Notes: a model not told the origin generated them from the sequence alone. A stretch of DNA of 6,578 nt from Methanoregulaceae archaeon (GCA_028679275.1 JAJRBV010000190.1:1-6578), one strand, 5' to 3'; shown: positions 1 to 6,056, counted from the stretch's first letter. Translations and numbers: made by a program.

Positions 1-131
1 ACCACTTTTCCGACGGGTTTCAATCTTTTGTTGATAACATTTCCATACAACCTGGGCAGCTGTGCCGGATCACATCGCATAACAAGGATGCGCGTCCCTA
101 CCGTATGCATCGCGGTCCCAATCGCTTTCAA
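1..131 (-). CDS. gar1: Gar1-like H/ACA ribonucleoprotein subunit, N-terminal part, cut by the window edge
   Basis: The minus strand reads from a TTG at 129-131 (complement CAA) without a stop to the left edge, giving 43 codons. The protein begins MKAIGTAMHTVGTRILVMRC and continues with a 'LPRLYGNVINKRLKPVGKV' segment. This matches the pattern of archaeal Gar1: a first beta strand with KxLGxxxH, a 'liVR' strand, then a 'P.lgs.Vyd..lk.iGkV' segment leading to the DVFGPV core, which would lie just past the edge. Gar1 is the small beta-barrel protein of H/ACA RNPs, which bind the pseudouridine synthase Cbf5 to modify rRNA. No ATG lies in frame upstream; the next in-frame ATG, at 110, would remove the first strand, so TTG is preferred. 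In many archaea gar1 precedes tfb (TFIIB); that cannot be checked here. The call is by motif memory from a fragment. Confidence 0.68.
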   Translation of the reverse strand, partial: MKAIGTAMHTVGTRILVMRCDPAQLPRLYGNVINKRLKPVGKV

Positions 132-187
132 ATTAAAACCCCGTGCGCCTGCCCCGGATAAAAGGCAGTCGAAATGGTTTAGTAATC

Positions 188-196
188 TATATATAT
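188..196 (-). promoter_or_regulatory. Candidate TATA box for the gar1-like gene
   Basis: An alternating TATATATAT run lies 57-65 bases upstream of the TTG start at 131. With the usual archaeal spacing of about 25 bases from TATA centre to transcription start, this predicts a start near 166 and a leader of about 35 bases. The surrounding stretch (about 181-243) is very AT-rich and contains other TATA-like strings, so the exact element is uncertain. The same AT-rich stretch is downstream of the PHP gene and, being T-rich on the minus strand, may also end its transcript. Confidence 0.45.
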
Positions 197-243
197 CGAC
201 TATTGTAGTATATTAAATTATTGTAAAGGTATAAATATAAATA

Positions 244-897
244 TCATCGTAAAATGAGGGAATCGATATTTAAAGCCATGATGCGGGCGCACTCATCATT
301 TTTAAGGCCGGCCCCCCTTGCTACATCAAATTTCGCGCGCTTATCAAGGAGATCATGAGGAGCATGCGCGTCCGAATTCACAACCATGATGCAGCCGGCC
401 TCCCTGGCAACGGAACAGACATGCCCGTTTGTCCGGTTATGCCCGCATCTGGAGGTAATCTCGAGGGCAACTCCATGATCACATGCCTCATGGGCATCCC
501 CATCGGTGATGAACCCCGGGTGGGCAAGCACATCCACATCCCTGCAGGTGCAGGCGGCATGGTTGGTCCCTGTCGCAACCGGTTCAACCGGCGACTCGCC
601 ATGCACAATTACAATATCTGCCCCCAGGGTCTTTGCCTCCCTTGCACTGACCGGGATGAGTGACGGGGGAATATGGGTGAGTTCGACTCCGCAGATCAAT
701 CGCACCCCATAGAGTTCTGCAGATGGTTTAAGCCGGGTGACGGATTCGATGAGGTGCTGCAGGTTCGTGCTGTCGGCATGGTCTGTGATGGCAACGGTCG
801 TATATCCAAGGACTGCCATCCGTCGTACCAGTTCGATGGGGATCATCTCCCCGTCAGTGAGGGTGGTGTGGGTATGCAGATCGTATAACCCGCTCAT
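244..897 (-). CDS. PHP-domain metal-dependent phosphoesterase (histidinol phosphatase / PolX-type PHP family)
   Basis: This is a 217-residue PHP-domain protein. PHP enzymes hold two or three metal ions (often Zn, Mn or Fe) in a distorted TIM barrel and hydrolyse phosphate esters such as histidinol phosphate or nucleotides. The ligand motifs appear in order: HTH near the N-terminus (H8, H10) with D15, DH at 39-40, E72 in GVEL, H99 in VHGES, H126 in AHPG, and D176/H178 in NSDAH. All expected metal ligands are therefore present and the domain looks catalytically intact. Its length, close to a bare PHP domain, argues against PolX or DnaE fusions. The ATG overlaps the srp19 stop codon (ATGA, 894-897), so the two are very probably co-transcribed and translationally coupled. 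The substrate cannot be deduced: hisK-type histidinol phosphatase is possible, but no his genes are nearby. The family call is strong, the specific function unknown. Confidence 0.9.
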   Translation of the reverse strand: MSGLYDLHTHTTLTDGEMIPIELVRRMAVLGYTTVAITDHADSTNLQHLIESVTRLKPSAELYGVRLICGVELTHIPPSLIPVSAREAKTLGADIVIVHGESPVEPVATGTNHAACTCRDVDVLAHPGFITDGDAHEACDHGVALEITSRCGHNRTNGHVCSVAREAGCIMVVNSDAHAPHDLLDKRAKFDVARGAGLKNDECARIMALNIDSLILR

Positions 898-1178
898 CGC
901 TTTACCTCAAGAAAACCTGCCACTTTTTTCAACAGCTGCTCCTTGCCCTGATCCCATGCGACCACAATCCGGCCCTCCCGTTTCCACCAGAACGCGGGGT
1001 GGCTTTTCGGTTCTGTCCGGTAGCGGACCCCGCACCGCTTTACCGCACGCTCAATATCGGCAAGGGACGGGTCCTTCACCGCACGCGATCGCGGGACCCG
1101 CCTCCCCTGGCCCCTCATGAGCGCGACGTTGAAATAACAGGGATATAGAATCCGCTCCCCTTTCATCTCATCCTTCAT
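894..1178 (-). CDS. srp19: Signal recognition particle 19 kDa protein (SRP19)
   Basis: The 94-residue product is a small basic RNA-binding protein that binds the tips of helices 6 and 8 of 7S SRP RNA and prepares the RNA for SRP54, which recognises signal sequences for membrane targeting. The family signature is clear: 'YPCYFNvaL.R..GRRVPrs.AV.dPsl.di..A' at residues 12-46, followed by the K/R-rich C-terminal part with 'WWKREGRIVV' at 64-73. Length fits archaeal SRP19 (about 90-100 residues). Two ATGs are possible, at 1178 and at 1166 (residue 5, MKGERILYP). The 1178 start lies about 28 bases from a TATA element and so would give a nearly leaderless mRNA; the 1166 start is preceded by AAGGATGAG, which is close for a ribosome site. 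The gene overlaps the PHP gene by 4 bases and diverges from hypB. Confidence 0.95.
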   Translation of the reverse strand: MKDEMKGERILYPCYFNVALMRGQGRRVPRSRAVKDPSLADIERAVKRCGVRYRTEPKSHPAFWWKREGRIVVAWDQGKEQLLKKVAGFLEVKR

Positions 1179-1203
1179 TACCCTAAGATGTGCTTATGGA
1201 ACC

Positions 1204-1209
1204 TATAAA
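1204..1209. promoter_or_regulatory. Single TATA element midway between divergent srp19 and hypB
   Basis: TATAAA on the plus strand reads TTTATA on the minus strand. Its centre (1206-1207) is about 28 bases from the srp19 ATG at 1178 and about 27 bases from the hypB ATG at 1234. Archaeal transcription usually starts about 25 bases from the TATA centre, so either gene could be read from this element with almost no leader. It is the only good box A in the 55-base gap. A GGAG at 1217-1220 is 13 bases from the hypB start, rather far for a ribosome site. Confidence 0.55.
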
Positions 1210-1233
1210 CACTGCAGGAGCCATATTCTATCC

Positions 1234-1881
1234 ATGCATCATATCGACGTCAGACTTGAAAAAGACATATTCGACGTCAATAACCGGATTGCAGAAGAAA
1301 ATGCAGCCCGTTTCCGGGCACACGGAATTCGTGCCATCGATCTTCTCGGGGCAATAGGTTCAGGAAAAACTGCCCTGATTGAGCGGATCGTGCCGGCTCT
1401 CTCTGCACGGGGACTGAGAAGCGGAGCAATCGCAGGTGATGTGTTCGGAGACGATGATTACAAAAGGATAAAAGCCCTCGGTATCCCGGTCGAGAATGCC
1501 AACACCGGCAAGGAATGCCACCTCGATGCACATCTGGTCGAACACGCATCAGAACACCTCCCCCTTGACCAGATCGATATCCTGTTTATTGAGAATGTCG
1601 GGAACATGGTCTGTCCCACCGATTTTCTCCTTGGAGCTGAAACCAGGGTGGTTATTGTCAGCACTACCGAAGGTGATGATGTAGTGAACAAGCACCCCAT
1701 GATGTTCAGGGGATGTAATATCGGGATTATCAACAAAGTGGACCTTGCACCACTTGTCGGGGCCGACCTTGCACGGATGGAAGCGGACATGCACCGCTAT
1801 AATCCCGGAATGAAGGTATTCCGGACCAATCTCAAAACCGGAGAAGGTCTTGGAGGGGTGGTCGCAGCCCTCCTCGGTTGA
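1234..1881 (+). CDS. hypB: Hydrogenase nickel incorporation GTPase HypB
   Basis: HypB is a SIMIBI-class GTPase that, with HypA, delivers nickel to the large subunit of [NiFe] hydrogenases during maturation. The 215-residue protein has the P-loop GAIGSGKT (39-46), the GDVFGDDD segment (68-75), the HypB-type switch II ENVGN (120-124) in place of DxxG, and NKVD (167-170) for guanine recognition. The conserved GTPase-domain metal site is intact, with adjacent C95-H96 and C127, as in other archaeal HypB proteins. It lacks the N-terminal CxxCGC motif and the histidine-rich stretch of some bacterial HypBs, which is normal for archaea. The ATG at 1234 agrees with family length and sits about 27 bases from a TATA element, suggesting a leaderless or nearly leaderless mRNA. 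No hypA or hydrogenase gene is adjacent; its neighbours are srp19 (divergent) and rps8e (downstream). Confidence 0.96.
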   Translation: MHHIDVRLEKDIFDVNNRIAEENAARFRAHGIRAIDLLGAIGSGKTALIERIVPALSARGLRSGAIAGDVFGDDDYKRIKALGIPVENANTGKECHLDAHLVEHASEHLPLDQIDILFIENVGNMVCPTDFLLGAETRVVIVSTTEGDDVVNKHPMMFRGCNIGIINKVDLAPLVGADLARMEADMHRYNPGMKVFRTNLKTGEGLGGVVAALLG

Positions 1882-1911
1882 ACCAAGCAGAGTAATTAAA
1901 TAACATGCAGG

Positions 1912-1923
1912 GTTATATGTATA
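1912..1923 (+). promoter_or_regulatory. Candidate TATA box of rps8e
   Basis: GTTATATGTATA lies in the 102-base gap between hypB and rps8e and predicts transcription start near 1943, giving a leader of about 40 bases that includes the GAGGGTGAG ribosome site (1972-1980). A second AT-rich string, AATTAAATA at 1894-1902, is an alternative. Read-through from hypB is also possible because I see no clear T-run after its stop. Confidence 0.4.
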
Positions 1924-1983
1924 GCACTTGTCCTGGTGATATCCGGGCAGTTGATGATGCAGAATTGTTAAGAGGGTGAGATT

Positions 1984-2361
1984 ATGCAGTGGCAAGGGAG
2001 ATCAGTCCGCAGGGTAACGGGTGGAAGATACCGGCCTTCACGCGGAAAGAAGAGAAACGAGATAGGATCTGCGCCGACAGACACACATATCGGTGAAGAC
2101 AGGCGAAAAATTGTCCGGACATTTGGAGGTACCCCCAAGGTCCGTGCGATGAGGGCAAAGTATGCCAATGTCGCGAACAGGTCCAGTGGCGAGATCAGGA
2201 AAGTCCTGATAGAAACTGTTGAGGAGAACGGGGCAAATCCCAACTATGTGAGGCGTAATCTCCTCACCAGGGGCGCAGTAATAAGAACGGAGATGGGGCG
2301 TGCCCGCATCATCAGCAGGCCTGGCCAGGACGGCGTAATCAACGCAGTCCTCATCGAATAA
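1984..2361 (+). CDS. rps8e: 30S ribosomal protein S8e
   Basis: This is a 125-residue component of the archaeal small ribosomal subunit, with no bacterial S8 homology (S8e is the archaeal/eukaryotic family). The N-terminal signature 'GRSvRRvTGGRyRPSRGKKRNEIG' covers residues 5-28, followed by 'KVRAMRAKYANVANR' around 51-65 and the C-terminal 'GaVIRTEMGRARIISRPGQDGVINAVLIE' block. Length equals that usual in archaea, so the gene is complete. The ATG is preceded by GAGGGTGAG with a 3-base gap, a good match to the 3' end of archaeal 16S rRNA. The gene stands alone behind hypB, and a T-run just after the stop probably ends the transcript. Confidence 0.97.
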   Translation: MQWQGRSVRRVTGGRYRPSRGKKRNEIGSAPTDTHIGEDRRKIVRTFGGTPKVRAMRAKYANVANRSSGEIRKVLIETVEENGANPNYVRRNLLTRGAVIRTEMGRARIISRPGQDGVINAVLIE

Positions 2362-2368
2362 CAATATC

Positions 2369-2375
2369 ATTTTTC
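2369..2375 (+). terminator. T-run terminator after rps8e
   Basis: A run of five Ts within CATTTTTCTT starts about 10 bases after the rps8e stop. Archaeal termination often needs only such a T-run without a hairpin. The rest of the gap up to 2578 (about 200 bases) has no ORF I can support, no tRNA and no clear repeat. Confidence 0.5.
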
Positions 2376-2547
2376 TTAAAAGATGCTGATCCAGAGCAGC
2401 CCCTGCTTTTAGTATCCGTTACCGTGTGAACTGACACCAAAACCGTATCAATAGCATTCGGTACAACGGGGAGGATAGAATCGGTACGACTTATGTCAAA
2501 ATGAGTTTTGTCATCTGTTTGAAAATAGCAGTACTGATAGGGGCACA

Positions 2548-2568
2548 CGGGCCTAGTTCCCCTGCCCG
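2548..2568 (-). terminator. Inverted repeat downstream of the coiled-coil gene
   Basis: CGGGC at 2548-2552 and GCCCG at 2564-2568 can pair around an 11-base loop, beginning about 11 bases past the stop codon of the minus-strand coiled-coil gene. The T-run that would follow on the minus strand is weak (CTATTTTC, some 20 bases on). It may be a terminator or 3' end structure, but the stem is short and could be chance. Confidence 0.25.
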
Positions 2569-2578
2569 GAGGACCGGA

Positions 2579-2905
2579 TCAGATATCCCTGAATTTCTCC
2601 TTGGCACGCACAACCGCATTTTTCATATCAGCAATGGCAAGATCTGCCCCTGCTTTCATCTCCTCAAAAGCTCCTCCCCCTGCAATCCTTATCTTCTCAA
2701 TCTTCCTGCCCATATCCTGCTCACCCCCGCGAAGATCCTCAAGCTGCCTGTCATATTCGGCAGAGACCTCCCGTAATTTCCGGTCATATTCGGCCCGCAG
2801 CTCTTCCATGATCTTATCGGTTCTTGCCTGTAGTTTTTCGATCTCGCTGGCAATCTGGTCGATATGGGCCTTGGTTTTTTCAGCGTAATCCTGCGCCTTT
2901 TTCAT
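2579..2905 (-). CDS. Hypothetical coiled-coil protein
   Basis: I do not recognise a named family. The 108-residue product is highly charged and almost entirely predicted alpha-helix: residues 1-75 are rich in K, E, R, D, Q and A with regularly spaced I, L and M, then a glycine-containing break at 76-79 (AGGG) and a second helix to the C-terminus. Residues 38-44 (AEYDRKL) and 49-55 (AEYDRQL) form an 11-residue repeat, suggesting a hendecad coiled coil. There is no signal peptide, membrane segment or cysteine, so it is probably cytoplasmic. The ATG is preceded by CTGGAGT, with GGAG only 1 base away, too close for a typical site; an AT-rich string around 2924-2931 would place transcription start at or next to the ATG, so leaderless expression is possible. 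A structural, scaffold or nucleoid role is conceivable but unsupported. Confidence 0.8.
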   Translation of the reverse strand: MKKAQDYAEKTKAHIDQIASEIEKLQARTDKIMEELRAEYDRKLREVSAEYDRQLEDLRGGEQDMGRKIEKIRIAGGGAFEEMKAGADLAIADMKNAVVRAKEKFRDI

Positions 2906-2956
2906 ACTCCAGAATTATCATGCAGATTATTAGAGTTTTTGTGATGGTAAGGGATC

Positions 2957-3073
2957 ATGCAGTCAAGGGACCGATTGATTGATACGAACCGGGATGGTAT
3001 GATTATTCCTGTGGAAATCTCGAGCGCTGGGAAAACAGGTCATGGGATGGCAGGACCAGGGGGGGTTTTTTGA
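2957..3073 (+). CDS. Possible small ORF overlapping the DUF2240 start
   Basis: An ATG at 2957 opens a 38-codon frame that ends in a TGA at 3071-3073, overlapping the TTG start of the DUF2240 gene (TTGA, 3070-3073). The protein begins MQSRDRLIDTNRDGMIIPVE and ends in a glycine-rich tail (GHGMAGPGGVF). A TAA lies in frame just upstream, at 2948. Purine-rich GTGATGG and AAGGGA precede the ATG and could serve as a ribosome site. I recognise no family. The exact stop/start overlap would suit translational coupling to a TTG-started gene that lacks a good site of its own, but a 38-codon frame is also expected by chance. Confidence 0.3.
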   Translation: MQSRDRLIDTNRDGMIIPVEISSAGKTGHGMAGPGGVF

Positions 3074-3531
3074 GTCTCCCCGTTACCATTGCTGCCCCGT
3101 TCCGGCATACCCGGAAAGAGCAGCTGAAAAAGAATGAAATTGTATACTATCTCGCATTCGAGCGGGGATGGATGAATATCGAGCAGGCCAACCTTCTTCT
3201 TGCAAGGGCAACTGAAGAAGGGCTTATTGCATACGACGGGGATATGATCCGGCCGCTCTTTGATGTCCAGTCCATCGAGATCCCCCTCGGCTTCAAACCT
3301 CTCGCATCCGTATTCAGGAAATCGGATCCCCAGGAAGAGCTGATGCAGAGGATCGCTGCTGAGAAAAACATGCCGCTCACCCTGGTTGTGGCAGAAATGA
3401 ACGCAATTATCAGCCAGGAATTTGACGGCCATATCAGGCCTGAAGGGGCGGTTGTTATCCTGGCAAAACGCCACGGAGTGGAGTGCTCGGACCTGCTCCC
3501 CGCTTTACGGGAAAATGTTCTGAAAAAATAA
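3070..3531 (+). CDS. DUF2240 family archaeal protein
   Basis: This 153-residue protein matches what I know of the archaeal DUF2240 family, whose function is unknown. Diagnostic stretches are 'VTIAAPFRHTRKEQLKKNEIVYYLAFERGWM' at residues 5-35 and 'GLIAYDGDMIRPLFDVQSIEIPLGFKP' at 51-77. The N-terminal part resembles a winged-helix-like fold (helix, 'EQANLLLARATEEGLI', then a short beta hairpin), and the C-terminal half is a helical segment rich in E, A and L. That hints at a nucleic-acid-related role, but this is inference. The start is TTG: no ATG or GTG lies in frame upstream before the stop at 2980, and the next Met (residue 35) would lose the conserved N-terminus. A small ORF ends across this start. 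The gene converges on rps6e, with 6 bases between the two stop codons. Confidence 0.85.
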   Translation: MSLPVTIAAPFRHTRKEQLKKNEIVYYLAFERGWMNIEQANLLLARATEEGLIAYDGDMIRPLFDVQSIEIPLGFKPLASVFRKSDPQEELMQRIAAEKNMPLTLVVAEMNAIISQEFDGHIRPEGAVVILAKRHGVECSDLLPALRENVLKK

Positions 3532-3534
3532 ATT
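3523..3534 (-). terminator. T-run terminator of rps6e inside the end of the DUF2240 gene
   Basis: On the minus strand the bases just past the rps6e stop read CAAATTTATTTTTTCAG, with six Ts in a row complementary to the last lysine codons of the convergent DUF2240 gene. This is a good archaeal termination signal. Because the two genes are only 6 bases apart, termination takes place within the neighbouring coding region. Confidence 0.45.
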
Positions 3535-3537
3535 TGA

Positions 3538-3942
3538 TTATGCCTTCTTCTCTTCAGGAGCTGCTTTTGCAAAGTATTCTTCGAGGGGTTTATCGCCATA
3601 CCCGGTGACCTTTGCATTGATCTGGACAAAGTCAGCGGTTATCTCATTACCGCGGATCGATTTTCTTCTCCGCTGACCTTCCATTACCGGCTTGAAACCG
3701 ATTCCACCGGAAAGCAGGAGTTTGCGCCTCCCTGATACCGGCAGGTTCCGCTTCGAAGGGGTACCATTCCGGTCAGATCCGCCTGTTATCTCCATCCTGT
3801 ACCCGGGGAGGCCGAAAGGCCCTGCATCGATATCATCCCCGATTCGCTTGCCGATGAGTGCCCCTGCAACTCCACCGCTCACACTGACATTATAGGCGCG
3901 TCCAGTCTTCTGGTCAGACAACACAACCTTAAATTCCACCAT
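3538..3942 (-). CDS. rps6e: 30S ribosomal protein S6e
   Basis: This is the 134-residue archaeal/eukaryotic small-subunit protein S6e. The N-terminus 'VEFKVVLSDQKTGRAYNVSVSG' is typical, as are 'IGKRIGDDIDAGPFGLPGYRMEITGGSDRNGTP' at 30-62 and the basic 'RRKLLLSGGIGFKPVMEGQRRRKSIRGNEI' at 72-101. The C-terminal tail is short and acidic/alanine-rich (APEEKKA). The frame is open further upstream to an ATG at 4017, but the family starts at MVEFK, and GAGGAG lies 10 bases upstream of the ATG at 3942, so that start is chosen. The gene follows infB on the same strand with a 148-base gap containing a TATA-like sequence, so it may be read both from infB and from its own promoter. Confidence 0.97.
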   Translation of the reverse strand: MVEFKVVLSDQKTGRAYNVSVSGGVAGALIGKRIGDDIDAGPFGLPGYRMEITGGSDRNGTPSKRNLPVSGRRKLLLSGGIGFKPVMEGQRRRKSIRGNEITADFVQINAKVTGYGDKPLEEYFAKAAPEEKKA

Positions 3943-4063
3943 ATGGCCAAGACTCCTCGAACGTATTATCCCGGAACATGGGAGATCCGCAGGACCGCCT
4001 GACCTTCCATCCGTCAAAGTGCTGGAAAGCCATTCCTGCAGGTATTCCCCGGGAAGTACCCAT
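3929..4063 (-). CDS. Possible leader ORF in front of rps6e
   Basis: A 44-codon frame starts at an ATG at 4063 and ends with TAA at 3929-3931, overlapping the first 14 bases of rps6e in another frame. It begins MGTSRGIPAGMAFQHFDGWK and ends FEESWPYGGI. The ATG lies about 23 bases from the centre of an ATTTAATA box (4081-4090 on the complementary strand), the distance expected for a leaderless mRNA. I recognise no family. It could be a translated leader affecting rps6e, a small protein, or chance. Confidence 0.22.
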   Translation of the reverse strand: MGTSRGIPAGMAFQHFDGWKVRRSCGSPMFRDNTFEESWPYGGI

Positions 4064-4080
4064 TATTTTGGGTTTCCGAT

Positions 4081-4090
4081 CTATTAAATA
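4081..4090 (-). promoter_or_regulatory. Candidate TATA box in the infB-rps6e gap
   Basis: TATTTAATAG on the minus strand overlaps the end of infB (stop at 4091) and sits about 145 bases upstream of the rps6e ATG. It predicts transcription start near 4060, giving rps6e a leader of about 120 bases. The leader contains a possible short ORF at 3929-4063 and the GAGGAG ribosome site of rps6e. Confidence 0.4.
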
Positions 4091-5869
4091 CTATTTACCC
4101 CAGAATGGATCAGACCGACGCTTCATGCTGGCAAACTCCAGAAGGATCTCCCTCGTGCTGATTGGGAGATGGGAGAGCATCTCGCGTTCAAGCACTTTCA
4201 CATGTCGTTCAGGAATGTCCACATACAGGTCATCTTCAACGACAAACTGTCTCCCTGCAGTTGCTCCCTCGATAGAGATAGCAACTTCCGCGCCAGCCTG
4301 TGCCTCCCTGAGATTCTCCTGGTTGAGCTGGATTGACTTGAGATGCCCGACCTTCCTTCCGTCCAGATGGATCAGGTTCACATCGCTCCTGAGGGTGCCC
4401 CCGAGAACCCGGACTCCTACGACGGCAGGGTTGCTCTGCCTGAAGATGCAGTGAGGGAGAATTCGTATCTTTGCAGGAGTGATGATCTGCTCGAATTTCT
4501 GTTGCTCTGCTTTCCTTTTCTGCTCATCCTTCCAGCTGACATACTCTTCGACTATCTTATAGATTACTTTGCCTTCAAAGACCTTCACGTGAGAAAATCC
4601 GGGGTCCTTGATCATGTCAGAAGCGTCGGGAAGGACAGGGGTATTGAATGCGAGAAGAACGCGGTAGTAAGGCGTCTTGATCGTCTCCACTTCAATCAGG
4701 TCATGCCTGCTCACAGGTCCCACCTCGGCTCGCATCACCCCGATCTCCCGGGTTTCAAGCTCATTGCAGATCGCTTCAAGTGCCCCGATGGTATCGGCTT
4801 TTATTACCAGACCTTCAGGGGAGATTTTAACCTTGATCTCTTCCATTTCCTTTCTAATCCGTTCCTTTACCAGCTCGGGATCCCCCCGGATAACCTGGAG
4901 GGGTGATCCGGCAATCGTACCATCAAGGCCCGGGGCGCTTATCTTGATACCGGTCGCTGCAACGACTGTCTTCACCCGTTCAAACCGGTCCTCAACAAGG
5001 ATTTCCTTCATTGGACGGGGTTTTAGAAGTGCGCGTATTTTCGTCTGAGCAACCCCGTCCTGCCGTGCAAATGCAATCTCCTCCCCGACCGAAAGAGTAC
5101 CGTCGTAGAGAATGACGTCAAGGGTTGTCCCGAGCCCCCGTTCTTCTTTCACTTCGAGGACTGTCCCCCTGCCAGGTCCTTCGACAGAGAGAGCAAGCTC
5201 CTGTTCCATATACCTTTGGGCAAGCCCTATCATTACCATAAGAAGTTCGGCTATTCCCTCTCCTGTATGGGCGCTGACCGGCACAATCGCAATGTTTCGC
5301 TGGAAATCTGATACCCTGTCAAACCGCTCGCAGGAGAAACCAAGGTCAGAGAGACGGGCAACCATCTCGTACATCTTGGTCTCAATCATCTCCTTGACAC
5401 GGTCGTTCTGGCGGGAAAAGGATACGAGGAAAGGCTGATCCTTGTTCGCTCTCCAACCGTGTATCCTGTCGATCTTTGTTGCAGCAACGACAAATGGCGT
5501 CCGGCAAGACCGGAGGATCTGGAGTGCTTCGAGCGTCTGCGGCTGGAATCCCTGGCTGATATCTATAACGAGGATAGCCATGTCCGCCAGGGCCCCGCCC
5601 CGTGCCCGGAGCGTGGTGAATGCATGATGTCCCGGGGTATCAATGAAAAGCAATCCGGGGACGTTTAATGCCAGCTTCTCCATCGATCCGCTCATCTTCC
5701 GGATCCCATCGATTGGGACGATGGTCGCACCGATATGCTGGGTGATTGCCCCGTCTTCGGTGCTGACCACCGAAGAGCCCCGGATCCGGTCCAGAAGGGA
5801 AGTCTTGCCATGGTCCACATGGCCGAGGACGGCGACGATCGGTGTCCGGATACGTGATTTCTGGGTCAT
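4091..5869 (-). CDS. infB: Translation initiation factor aIF5B (IF-2 homologue)
   Basis: aIF5B is a ribosome-dependent GTPase that promotes joining of the large and small subunits and helps place initiator tRNA. The 592-residue length is normal for archaea, which lack the long N-terminal extension of bacteria and eukaryotes. The G domain has GHVDHGKT (16-23), switch I AITQHIGA (41-48), DTPGH (77-81) and a guanine-recognition motif that here reads TKID (131-134) rather than NKID, followed by RIHGW. Domain II carries '[27 protein letters not shown]' around 233-259; domain III holds '[15 protein letters not shown]'; domain IV ends with '[17 protein letters not shown]'. No inteins or breaks are visible. 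The ATG is preceded by GAGGGTGAT at about 6 bases, a strong ribosome site. rps6e follows on the same strand, a common archaeal neighbour. Confidence 0.97.
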   Translation of the reverse strand: MTQKSRIRTPIVAVLGHVDHGKTSLLDRIRGSSVVSTEDGAITQHIGATIVPIDGIRKMSGSMEKLALNVPGLLFIDTPGHHAFTTLRARGGALADMAILVIDISQGFQPQTLEALQILRSCRTPFVVAATKIDRIHGWRANKDQPFLVSFSRQNDRVKEMIETKMYEMVARLSDLGFSCERFDRVSDFQRNIAIVPVSAHTGEGIAELLMVMIGLAQRYMEQELALSVEGPGRGTVLEVKEERGLGTTLDVILYDGTLSVGEEIAFARQDGVAQTKIRALLKPRPMKEILVEDRFERVKTVVAATGIKISAPGLDGTIAGSPLQVIRGDPELVKERIRKEMEEIKVKISPEGLVIKADTIGALEAICNELETREIGVMRAEVGPVSRHDLIEVETIKTPYYRVLLAFNTPVLPDASDMIKDPGFSHVKVFEGKVIYKIVEEYVSWKDEQKRKAEQQKFEQIITPAKIRILPHCIFRQSNPAVVGVRVLGGTLRSDVNLIHLDGRKVGHLKSIQLNQENLREAQAGAEVAISIEGATAGRQFVVEDDLYVDIPERHVKVLEREMLSHLPISTREILLEFASMKRRSDPFWGK

Positions 5870-5946
5870 TGGAGGATCACCCTCTCTGATCTCTGGATAG
5901 CCTGAAATGCCGGGACAGGTAGGATCTGATATCGTTATTCAGACGG

Positions 5947-5958
5947 GATAATCTTATC
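5947..5958. repeat. Perfect short palindrome upstream of infB
   Basis: GATAATCTTATC is an inverted repeat of 5 bases with a 2-base centre, located about 80 bases upstream of the infB start. A TAATATTA string at 5987-5994 is a possible TATA element for infB, which would put this palindrome just downstream of the expected transcription start, in an operator-like position. The 229-base gap between infB and the tRNA otherwise holds no ORF that I can support. Confidence 0.25.
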
Positions 5959-6056
5959 TGCGAGGGACTGGTGTTCCCTTCTCGCATAATATTAGCACAC
6001 AGGATCACATAATTCCCTCTCTGGTATCAGGCAGGAATCCTTCCGTCAGTATGGAG

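Noticed and set aside
28..216. 62-codon plus-strand ORF at the left edge
   Set aside because: It is antisense to the Gar1-like frame and has no ribosome site or recognisable protein features.
1950..1984. GATGATG before rps8e as a C box of a C/D guide RNA
   Set aside because: No D box (CTGA) lies at a fitting distance and the site is simply the rps8e leader.
2351..2548. 65-codon minus-strand ORF in the gap after rps8e
   Set aside because: It needs a GTG start, overlaps the end of rps8e antisense, has no good ribosome site and no recognisable motif.
3943..4017. N-terminal extension of S6e to the ATG at 4017
   Set aside because: The family begins at MVEFK, and GAGGAG sits 10 bases before that ATG. 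The extension looks like untranslated leader.
4343..4906. 187-codon plus-strand ORF inside infB
   Set aside because: It is antisense to well-conserved aIF5B domains III-IV and is a codon-bias shadow.
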